Positions 1 to 5,473 of a stretch of DNA of 6,695 nucleotides are shown piece after piece. Location of the stretch: contig JALVKZ010000325.1 of NCBI GenBank assembly GCA_027033675.1, positions 1 through 6,695 on the forward strand, in the 5' to 3' direction. This DNA is from Pyrodictiaceae archaeon. Lineage in GTDB: Archaea > Thermoproteota > Thermoprotei_A > Sulfolobales > Pyrodictiaceae. Every line of letters starts with the position of its first letter. The first letter of the stretch is position 1. The position numbers and the translations under genes were made by a program. The notes beneath the pieces were generated by a model. It made no database searches. It saw nothing but the letters and a program-made list of their open reading frames with translations, and was not told where the DNA came from.

Positions 1-75
1 CCCGTAGCCTAGCCAGGACAAGGCGCCGGCCTTCGGAGCCGGAGATCCCGGGTTCAAATCCCGGCGGGCCCGCCA
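1..75 (+). tRNA. tRNA-Arg (anticodon UCG), 5' end cut by 3 nt at the window edge
   Basis: Decodes CGA-type arginine codons. The cloverleaf can be read directly: last four bases of the 5' acceptor strand (1-4), D stem GCCT/AGGC around a 10-nt loop, anticodon stem CCGGC (26-30)/GCCGG (38-42) with loop CTTCGGA and anticodon TCG at 33-35, five-base variable loop, T stem CCGGG (48-52)/CCCGG (60-64) with loop TTCAAAT, 3' acceptor strand CGGGCCC (65-71), discriminator G72 and an encoded CCA (73-75). Three more G residues upstream would complete the seven-base acceptor stem. There is no intron. This is the functional copy, restored by the incoming element; a damaged copy of its 3' half lies near 6545-6592, so the gene served as the integration site. 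Confidence 0.95.
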
Positions 76-121
76 CTTAAACACCCACTATATAAGCTTT
101 TCTCTTTCTTCAAGGTAAGGT
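28..121 (+). repeat. Left attachment repeat (attL-like): tRNA 3' half plus downstream flank
   Basis: Bases 28-75 match 6546-6593 with 5 differences (at 34, 45, 49, 50 and 74), including 23 consecutive identical bases (51-73 against 6569-6591). Continuing ungapped past the tRNA end, 76-121 matches 6594-6639 at 28 of 46 positions by hand count. A direct repeat of a tRNA 3' half with one intact and one partial tRNA copy is the classic footprint of tyrosine-recombinase integration. The crossover probably lay in or after the anticodon loop, because the similarity fades upstream of base 28. Confidence 0.85.
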
Positions 122-130
122 TTTTTATAC
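121..130 (+). promoter_or_regulatory. Candidate archaeal TATA box for the left-end control region
   Basis: TTTTTTATA at 121-129, preceded by the purine-rich AAGG, fits an archaeal TATA/BRE element. A start point about 26 nt downstream would fall near 150-155, inside the palindrome at 136-173. The same T run could instead help to end tRNA transcription, so this is a candidate only. A second TATA-like string, TATATAAG, lies at 89-96 inside the attachment repeat. Confidence 0.4.
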
Positions 131-135
131 CTAAC

Positions 136-173
136 CCTGAGTTTCCAACTCATGGAGTTCCTGGAAACTCAGG
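136..173. promoter_or_regulatory. Nested palindrome at the left element end (operator or recombination arm site)
   Basis: A perfect 12-bp inverted repeat, CCTGAGTTTCCA (136-147) and TGGAAACTCAGG (162-173), flanks a 14-nt spacer that holds a second palindrome, AACTC (147-151)/GAGTT (155-159). Its core heptamers GTTTCCA (141-147) and TGGAAAC (162-168) recur with nearly the same spacing beside the right attachment site. It overlaps the predicted start point of the TATA box at 121-129, as an autoregulator's operator would, but its repetition at the other element end fits equally well with recombinase or excisionase arm sites. Confidence 0.6.
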
Positions 174-286
174 AGGTGAACATCACGGGTGATAATGCCA
201 GGCAATGTCCAGGACTAAGCCACCTTATTGGCTCAGACAAGAACTCCGTCTTATGCCATTCTCTGAGTTCTTACTACGCATTTTAG
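152..286 (+). CDS. Possible 44-aa leaderless small ORF, unknown
   Basis: ATG at 152 opens 44 codons to TAG at 284-286 and lies about 26 nt after the TATA box at 121-129, which suits leaderless translation. The product (begins MEFLETQEVN, ends SSYYAF) shows no domain, membrane segment or family resemblance I recognise. The start codon sits inside the palindrome and the 3' end overlaps the opposite-strand pseudogene, so it may be a chance reading frame. Confidence 0.2.
   Translation: MEFLETQEVNITGDNARQCPGLSHLIGSDKNSVLCHSLSSYYAF
172..191 (+). promoter_or_regulatory. Perfect Shine-Dalgarno with no convincing gene behind it
   Basis: GGAGGTGA at 172-179 is a full match to the archaeal anti-Shine-Dalgarno. 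A GTG at 189-191 is well spaced (9 nt) but opens only nine codons before TAA; ATG at 195 is in phase with it. The arrangement TATA box, palindrome, ribosome site looks like the 5' end of a repressor-type gene whose coding part has been lost. Confidence 0.4.
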
Positions 287-1621
287 AGAAACGTTAGTGT
301 TTCTTGCCGACCTAATGAAAATAAGTCTCTTCGTTGTCTTCATAACATGCTCATATGGATAAGCTGGTTTAATTTCTTTCTTTGTTAATGGTTTATTGGT
401 CATATTTTCTTCGTGTCTGACCTCCTCCATTTTATTATCCCATACTCTTATTCCTATGTCTCCGTCTTCATAGTGTAATATTTCTATGTTAAGTATCTCA
501 TCGTCCGATTTCCTGTATATATGCATGTCCTTTTTCAGTCTGTAGTATATTCTACGGGCTGCTTGATGGCTTCCATAGTGTTTCCTAATGTACCTGTTTG
601 CTATTTGCATGGCCTTCTGGTACTCCACGGTACTTCTATACAATATGCCCCGGTCTAGCCCTAAACAGTCAGAAGTAGCGGTTAAGCAGCTCTGAGTAGA
701 AGTAGTGACAGAACCCGGTCTTTTGCTTACAGTAAACAAATGTATAGTTAAACCACAGCAGGAGATATCCAGTCTCCCTAGCACCAACAAGACTGTAGAC
801 TAGGAAGTATGCAGCCGCCAGTTTCCCATGCTCCCTGACAATCCTCCTTGCTATCCTAAATGCTATCTTAGCCTCGTAGGGTTCTTGGAAAGAGTTCCTC
901 CTAGAGGTTGAGAACCTCTCCTTTGTCGCAGACTTCACGTTTCTGCCCGGCTGGGTTATCCTAATTCGTTTTCTATCTATCCTACTAAATGCTATTTCCT
1001 GCCTTGCTACGAGAGGATAGTATAGCCTATCCTCGCTCTTCATAATAAGGCCTTTCCTAATCATACGCCTTAATATGACTGCTAGGATAGACTTCCTGAC
1101 GGGTTGGCCGCGTATTAATTCGTATGCATTCTTCAACTCGGTAAAGCTCGCACAAGCCTTGTAGACTTTTGCTATCAAATACCACAATACTCCCTGGGCT
1201 CCGAACTCCTTGTATATCCTTCTAAGCTCTCTGTAGTGTCTCGTTATGCTTCTTCGCAGGTTCCTAGGTAATATTAGGAGGCCTAAAGGTTCGGTGCCGA
1301 GAGTCCTTCTTTTCGTTTGGTCTATTATCCAGAGGTCGAAATAGTAGAGGCCCGAGGAGGCTCCCTCATTAGCTCTTATCTAGATTTCAGATGTAAATGG
1401 GGCAACACTACTCTTCGGTATTATGTTGATACTGGCTACTGATTGTGGGGACCCTCTAGTATGTATACCGATTCTGTGGTCTGGAGGACCATTCACCGCG
1501 AGAGGAAACGCTTCTCTCACCAGCATACAGTGCTAGGATTATCCTCAAGCTATTCGATGCTATCTCCTCTTTCTGCCAGGCTTTTTGCTTTTACTGGCCT
1601 TCTTTTCACAGCTAACCTCAT
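251..1621 (-). pseudogene. Broken gene of an unrecognised archaeal family with a winged-helix-like segment
   Basis: The reading starts at ATG 1619-1621, behind a strong ribosome site (GGGGTGATT on the minus strand, 1628-1636, 6 nt spacing). It meets TAG at 1550-1552, changes frame between about 1520 and 1532, meets TAG at 1380-1382, runs open to TGA at 669-671, then continues by a +1 frame change and ends at 251-253. Joined, the product would be about 450 aa. Successive segments are VREAFPLAVNGPPDHRIGI, GLYYFDLWIIDQTKRR, RHYRELRRIYKEFGAQGVLW, then a basic helix-turn-helix-like stretch (ELKNAYELIRGQPV followed by ILRRMIRKGLI), a Cys-containing KTGFCHYFYSELL, and RYIRKHYGSHQAARR. The two latter pieces lie either side of the frameshift, which argues for one original gene. 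The winged-helix-like part suggests DNA binding; I cannot name the family. No tyrosine-recombinase catalytic motif is visible. Base composition is richer in GC than the neighbouring intact genes, more like chromosomal DNA. The number of lesions rules out a functional product, although separate fragments could still be translated. Confidence 0.75.
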
Positions 1622-1627
1622 AGCTGT

Positions 1628-1636
1628 AATCACCCC
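1628..1636 (-). promoter_or_regulatory. Shine-Dalgarno fixing the start of the broken winged-helix gene
   Basis: Read on the minus strand this is GGGGTGATT, six nucleotides before ATG 1619-1621. The same GGGGTG core precedes the gene at 5474, which supports treating 1621 as the original start even though the first reading frame stops after 23 codons. Confidence 0.55.
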
Positions 1637-1986
1637 ATTAAAATAAAGATAGAAGGCAATAATTATGGGAGCCGAAGAATCGCAATTATTCGGAAGAAGC
1701 CTTGAACAAAAGCCACATTATCTTTTCATATCTGTATTATTTGAAAATCTCCTTGGTTTAAGGAAGGACATTTGAAGGAGAAAAGACAGCCCATCTCAGA
1801 GTCAATATTTTTGTATCTTAACTGGTTATTCCAGCTTCAAAGAGATACACTTCGATAAACAATATGTTACACCATAAGAAAACCGAGTTCCACAAATACA
1901 GTCTTTACTAACTAAACACCTAATTCCCTATCCATACTGCTGTCTCAATCAAGAATAAACAGAGAAGAGAATTGTAGAACCATGAA

Positions 1987-2042
1987 AGCCAGGTAGACGC
2001 AAGCCGTCGGGTTATTCCCAAAGGGGATGCGTCTACCTGGCT
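1987..2042. repeat. Strong 14-bp perfect inverted repeat with structured loop
   Basis: AGCCAGGTAGACGC (1987-2000) is the exact reverse complement of 2029-2042. The 28-nt interval contains a second stem, ATTCCC (2014-2019)/GGGGAT (2023-2028), with an AAA loop and one G-T wobble. It ends exactly where the outer right arm begins, so the two helices would stack end to end, leaving a 13-nt single-stranded bulge (2001-2013). It is far more GC-rich than its surroundings and sits about 30 nt before the TATA box of the next gene. It could be a structured RNA, a cruciform origin or nicking site, or a minimal mobile-element remnant; no target-site duplication is seen. No T run follows, so it is not an obvious terminator. 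Confidence 0.8.
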
Positions 2043-2070
2043 AGACAACTTGTGTTAAAGCTTAGAACGA

Positions 2071-2083
2071 TATTTTTAAATTA
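2071..2083 (+). promoter_or_regulatory. Promoter (TATA box) of the orphan gene at 2134
   Basis: TATTTTTAAA at 2071-2080, preceded by GAACGA, is a good archaeal TATA element. Transcription would begin near 2100-2106, leaving a leader of about 30 nt before ATG 2134. No strong ribosome site is seen in the leader. Confidence 0.5.
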
Positions 2084-2133
2084 TTTGCTGAATTATCTTA
2101 CGAGTATCTAGGGTTAACACTTCAACTTTCAGA

Positions 2134-2949
2134 ATGAAACCGTTTGAAATTAATATAACTAGCCATGATAAATATCTGAGGGAGCTATCTATGAAAGCTA
2201 GTGGATTTATTGCAGATTTTATTATGGGATATCATGACTTAAAAGAATTAAATTTCGATAAATTTATTATTAATAAGATGAAAGAAGAATTCGATATAAC
2301 TAGCAATAGTATTAAAAAATTTATATTAAAAACATCATTAATTTACCTACCCAAACGTTCCAGTTTTTTAGATATACCTTATATATTGCATGACATTAGG
2401 AAAGTACAGTTGTTTGCTATTGAAAAATCCGGAGAAATATTTGGTTCTGTGAAGTATCGAAGTTATACGTATGATTTCTTTTCAAATGAACTTGTCTTTG
2501 ATATAAAGTCTGAAAATGGACGATTACTTTTATTTAGACCTAAAATTTATTCCGTGGACTTACTCGAGGAATGGTATGATGCGTGGACTAGGCCCTCAAT
2601 ACTTTGTGAATCTAGAGAAGTAAGTCAAATTTATTTCCTTATTCCTCCCAAATACTCTGTTATTAAAAAAGCAAGCTACCGAGTTAGTATAAGAGACAAT
2701 TTTAGAGATATAATGCACGAATATGGTCGTGTGTATGATAACAGTTCTGGTGATAGAGATTATGTAGCAATTCCGTGGCCATGCCATGAGCCTGATTGGA
2801 TAGAGATAAAAGCGCAAATAAGAATTCTCAACGGAATTAATGAATATAAAAGACATATTGGAATGAGGAGATTGCAAAAAAGGTATATTAGTTATGTGGA
2901 AGTTGCATTTGAAATCATAAAATCCCTTTCACCTTTCATTCCTATATGA
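2134..2949 (+). CDS. Orphan 271-aa protein of unknown function
   Basis: I do not recognise this protein. It is intact, with its own TATA box, and strikingly AT-rich (ATA, ATT, AAA and TTT codons throughout) compared with the pseudogenes on either side, which suggests transfer on a virus or plasmid. It lacks a signal peptide and any clear membrane segment. The N-terminal half looks helical and charged (KMKEEFDITSNSIKKFIL near residues 48-65), the middle looks beta-rich with many aromatics (the stretch from KYRSYTYDFF through LLLFRPKIYSVDL to EEWYDAW), and the end is basic (HIGMRRLQKRYISY). Scattered Trp/Pro/His (IPWPCHEPDW) might mark a conserved core, but no catalytic motif can be named. Start ATG 2134 is the first in frame; no strong Shine-Dalgarno is visible. 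The stop codon lies inside a 15-bp repeat that also occurs 211 bp earlier within the gene. It could be an element-specific structural or anti-host protein; this is only a guess. Confidence 0.8.
   Translation: MKPFEINITSHDKYLRELSMKASGFIADFIMGYHDLKELNFDKFIINKMKEEFDITSNSIKKFILKTSLIYLPKRSSFLDIPYILHDIRKVQLFAIEKSGEIFGSVKYRSYTYDFFSNELVFDIKSENGRLLLFRPKIYSVDLLEEWYDAWTRPSILCESREVSQIYFLIPPKYSVIKKASYRVSIRDNFRDIMHEYGRVYDNSSGDRDYVAIPWPCHEPDWIEIKAQIRILNGINEYKRHIGMRRLQKRYISYVEVAFEIIKSLSPFIPI
2734..2748 (+). repeat. 15-bp direct repeat, first copy (inside the orphan gene)
   Basis: TATGATAACAGTTCT here is identical to 2945-2959, which spans the stop codon of the same gene. An exact 15-mer repeat is unlikely by chance in a window this size and may mark an illegitimate recombination or duplication at the gene's 3' end. 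Confidence 0.6.
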
Positions 2950-2959
2950 TAACAGTTCT
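2945..2959 (+). repeat. 15-bp direct repeat, second copy (spans the orphan gene's stop)
   Basis: Exact second copy of 2734-2748. The TGA at 2947-2949 that ends the orphan gene is part of the repeat, read here in a different frame from that of the first copy. Confidence 0.6.
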
Positions 2960-3004
2960 CACTTTAAATTAATCTAATTAAATCATAATAATACTTCCTT
3001 ATAC

Positions 3005-3714
3005 TTAGAGTGTGCTTGGACTCGTGGACGACCAGTCTTAGTCTGTAAGAGGCTCTGTTGCTATTATTGATGCATACTCGTCCGAGGCCTTGAGATTCTC
3101 GAGCCTAACCTCGTAGTCCTCGTCCAGCAGCCTTGCAATCCCTCTGTGAGGAGGGTGCCTTAGCAAATAATGGAGTGTGTCCTCCCTATTCATGTACGCG
3201 AAGAGGTATTCTCCGTTACCGAGAAGGAAGTTAAATTTACCATATTTCCCTAGCTCCGTTGCTAGCCTCCATAATAGTTTTGCAATGTTCTCAAGACCTC
3301 TGTCCCATAGCCCGGCGAGTCTCTAAACGATATAGCAGAAAGCGTATTCCGAGCCGGTTTCCCCTATAGGTTCACACCACTCAAGCCCGTAGCCAGACTC
3401 CTCCATAATACTGGATACATCACCGTTATGAGCAAAGACCCAGTCCCTATTCCAGAGCTACCTTACGAAGGGATGGGTGTTAACATAGCTTAGGCTTCCA
3501 TGGGAGGCCCAGCGCACGTGGCTAACAACAATCCTGCTCCTAACCCCTTGAGCCATGAGCCCTGCTATAGGGCTTTCCGGGGCAAGCCGGGGCTCCTTAA
3601 CAACACCAGGCAACACCCCAGCCATCACGGTGAATCTACCTCTTCTTGAAGCCACGCCGAGTAAAACTAACACTAACGACTCTATTGGACGATAACCCGA
3701 AAAAGCTCGCACAC
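3005..3714 (-). pseudogene. Broken class II glutamine amidotransferase
   Basis: Enzymes of this family (N-terminal-nucleophile amidohydrolase fold) release ammonia from glutamine with Cys2. Reading starts at GTG 3712-3714: V-C-E-L-F carries the nucleophile Cys, then one T missing from the T tract near 3700-3704 shifts the frame to GYRPIESLVL. One frame then runs to the end with landmarks VVSHVRWASHG, NTHPFVR, DWVFAHNGDV, ETGSEYAFCYI, FNFLLGNGEYLFAY and IATEPLTD. It is interrupted by TAG 3458-3460, TAG 3323-3325 and TAA 3038-3040 (probably GAA originally, since DW follows), and ends at TAA 3005-3007. The total of about 235 codons is slightly short for the family, and the segment after residue 30 lacks the usual HxDGWG-type block, so an internal deletion is likely. 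A TATA box 26 nt upstream on the minus strand remains. It resembles the YafJ/EgtC-like stand-alone amidotransferases rather than the synthase-fused forms; the substrate is unknown. Confidence 0.85.
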
Positions 3715-3734
3715 GCCTACCACTCGCCTTCCAA

Positions 3735-3744
3735 GTATAAATAC
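3735..3744. promoter_or_regulatory. Near-palindromic TATA box, potentially driving both strands
   Basis: GTATAAATAC at 3735-3744 is TATA-like on both strands. Its centre is about 26 nt before ATG 3766 on the plus strand and about 26 nt before GTG 3714 on the minus strand, the usual archaeal TATA-to-start distance. Both genes would be leaderless. A second TATA-like TGTATAAAG at 3752-3760 is too close to ATG 3766 to serve that start. Confidence 0.6.
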
Positions 3745-3765
3745 AAGAATTGTGTATAAAGTATA

Positions 3766-5457
3766 ATGGGGGTTTCGTTGGCCTCGCCTTTACTCAAGGA
3801 TTTATTGACTGAGATTGAACAAGGTCGTTATGCCGTCCCTGAGATTCAGCGACCGTATGTTTGGACTAATCCTCAAGTTAGAGAGTTGTTTGAGTCTATC
3901 TATAAAGGATATCCTATAGGTAGTATAATTGTATGGGAGCCTGCCCCAGAGATATTTGAGGAGTATGGCGATTTGTTTAGAGCGTTTTCAAAAGAGCTGG
4001 AAGATAGGAGGCGTAATTTTAAGTACGTGGTTATTGATGGCCAACAGCGATTGCTTTCACTGTGGTTAACTAAGAGGGGTAGAGTTACTATAGTTGATAC
4101 ATATGGGCACGAGCGAGAAAGGACTATAAACTTATATTACAACGTAGAAAATGATGAGTTCTTTGTTGATAGAGCAAGAAGAAAGTACGAGAACGACCCT
4201 TATGTTTATAGAGTTAGTGATATCCTAGACTATGTAAGGTTTGAAGACGTAGAAGACCTTGTCGAAAGTAAAGAGGTAGACGAGAGCATCCAAAAGAAGA
4301 AGATAATTAAGAAGTTGCGTAAGGTTCGGGATTCCCTACTAAATTATCCTGTTAACATATATACAATACCTGAATCAGTTCTTAAGTATCGTAAAGAAGG
4401 AGATGATGATAACTTCCTAGAGATATTTGAGAAAATTAGTCAAATGTTTGTGAGGCTTAATTATACGGGAACTCGTGTACGTGCGCCGCATCTTATCATA
4501 GCATTGTTAACTGGAAAGACGAGAAGGGTTCTTGGCGTCTCTTTTAGAAAAATGATATCCAAACTGATTTCGAAACTCGATGAAGAAGGATGGGATATAG
4601 GAGAAGGAGCCTTGATGAGAACATACCTTGTAATTGCCACGAAAGAACCTAGGTTTAGCCGAGCTAGAAGAACGCTAAATGAACTCAGTGCTAACCAAAT
4701 CAAAGAATACTTAGAGAAACTGGATGATACCTTAATGTATGTTGTAAATAAAGTTCTAAAATACGAATTAAATATTAAAAAACCATCTTTTCTAAAATCA
4801 GAGTATGTAATTGTTCCTATAACTTACTACGCGTATATTAAAGAAAATAGACTAACTCCATCGGATATAAAGGGGCTGATAAAATGGTTAATCCTGGCAT
4901 CATTTAATCGCCGATATACCGGCCGTCTCGACACTGATATGGCAGAAGATATTGAATCGTTAATTGAAAGCAAAGACATTACTACACTTATAAAGAACCT
5001 TCAAACATCGGAGATTCAAGAGGAATGGTTAGACAGATCCGTGGATAGGGAGCATCTTACAATGATATCAATTATATTGAGAGATTCCTATGATTTAATG
5101 AGAGACATAACAATCAGAATAAGAGATATTGATGGCAAACATATACACATACATCACATCTTCCCGAGGTCACAGATACAGAAGTACTACAAGGAATATG
5201 GTAAGATTGGAGACATGGATTTAGAAACAGCCTATAATCATGTGGCTAATATCACTATCATATCGGAGAGGGCAAATGAAAGTATTGGGAATGAATTGCC
5301 ATATGTATATTTAAGAGAGATTGACCCCGAAATACTAAAATCGCATATGATACCTCTTGAAGAAGAATTTTGGAAGCTGGAGAACTACCCGAAATTCCTG
5401 GAAGTAAGGAAACAGTTAATCATGGAAAAGATAAATGAATTAATCGGGGACAGGTAA
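3766..5457 (+). CDS. DUF262 + DUF1524 (HNH) protein, GmrSD-like restriction/defence nuclease
   Basis: 563 aa, intact. The N-terminal part is a DUF262 domain: P25-x-x-Q28-R29-P30-Y31-x-W33, the YPIGSIIVW strand (49-57), the diagnostic D91-G92-Q93-Q94-R95, and later FVRLNYTGTRVR (about 228-239), matching the family's F-x-R-L-N-x-x-G-T pattern. The C-terminal part is a DUF1524 HNH nuclease: H463-H464-I-F-P-R-S, then N495 in HVANITII and N504 in ERANESIGN. This domain pair is that of GmrSD and its relatives (BrxU, SspE-like), where DUF262 handles nucleotide and the HNH module nicks or cuts DNA, often modified phage DNA. Size is near that of single-chain family members. The start at ATG 3766 is supported by a TATA box 26 nt upstream and by the absence of any ribosome site, as for a leaderless gene. 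It forms an operon with the gene 16 nt downstream. The defence role is inferred from family; substrate and modification dependence are unknown. Confidence 0.92.
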   Translation: MGVSLASPLLKDLLTEIEQGRYAVPEIQRPYVWTNPQVRELFESIYKGYPIGSIIVWEPAPEIFEEYGDLFRAFSKELEDRRRNFKYVVIDGQQRLLSLWLTKRGRVTIVDTYGHERERTINLYYNVENDEFFVDRARRKYENDPYVYRVSDILDYVRFEDVEDLVESKEVDESIQKKKIIKKLRKVRDSLLNYPVNIYTIPESVLKYRKEGDDDNFLEIFEKISQMFVRLNYTGTRVRAPHLIIALLTGKTRRVLGVSFRKMISKLISKLDEEGWDIGEGALMRTYLVIATKEPRFSRARRTLNELSANQIKEYLEKLDDTLMYVVNKVLKYELNIKKPSFLKSEYVIVPITYYAYIKENRLTPSDIKGLIKWLILASFNRRYTGRLDTDMAEDIESLIESKDITTLIKNLQTSEIQEEWLDRSVDREHLTMISIILRDSYDLMRDITIRIRDIDGKHIHIHHIFPRSQIQKYYKEYGKIGDMDLETAYNHVANITIISERANESIGNELPYVYLREIDPEILKSHMIPLEEEFWKLENYPKFLEVRKQLIMEKINELIGDR

Positions 5458-5461
5458 CGCT

Positions 5462-5467
5462 GGGGTG
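5462..5467 (+). promoter_or_regulatory. Shine-Dalgarno deciding the start of the operon's second gene
   Basis: GGGGTG (5462-5467, after T5461) lies six nucleotides before ATG 5474. It contains the GTG at 5465 that would otherwise be the first possible start, so ATG 5474 is the better choice. A further ATG at 5480 is less well spaced. Confidence 0.65.
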
Positions 5468-5473
5468 TGTTAT

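Larger units (their letters stand above)
1637..2133. other. About 500 nt without a gene; several inverted repeats
   Basis: No frame on either strand is convincingly coding here. Besides the strong repeat at 1987-2042 and the promoter at 2071-2083, two weaker structures are visible. CCGAAGAAT (1672-1680)/ATTATTCGG (1685-1693) has one mismatch and lies 50-70 nt upstream of the broken gene's start on the minus strand. A nested hairpin has TGTATCT (1812-1818)/AGATACA (1843-1849) outside CTGG (1822-1825)/CCAG (1831-1834). The stretch is AT-rich and may hold control signals, a non-coding RNA or simply decayed element DNA. Confidence 0.6.

Noticed and set aside
189..268. Possible box C/D guide RNA (GTGATAA near 190, CTGA near 265)
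   Set aside because: The C-like box is not a clean RTGATGA, no C'/D' pair is visible, and no closing terminal stem was found.
660..690. Programmed +1 frameshift in the winged-helix gene (TTC TGA C)
   Set aside because: tRNA-Phe would re-pair poorly after a +1 slip, and the same gene has two further stops and another frameshift, so decay explains it better.
1443..1646. 67-aa plus-strand ORF
   Set aside because: It lies opposite the 5' part of the broken minus-strand gene, has no ribosome site or promoter, and its composition (Ser/Leu rich) is typical of an antisense shadow.
1987..2042. CRISPR repeat or array
   Set aside because: The palindromic unit occurs once; there is no regular repeat-spacer series and no cas gene in the window.
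1987..2048. H/ACA guide RNA, since AGACA follows the hairpin
   Set aside because: The internal loop has unpaired bases only on its 5' side, so no two-sided pseudouridylation pocket can form, and no kink-turn is evident.
2596..2877. 93-aa minus-strand ORF inside the orphan gene
   Set aside because: Antisense to a well-supported AT-rich gene, with no promoter and low-complexity I/S/Y-rich translation.
4461..4703. 80-aa minus-strand ORF inside the DUF262 gene
   Set aside because: Antisense shadow of a gene with clear domain motifs.
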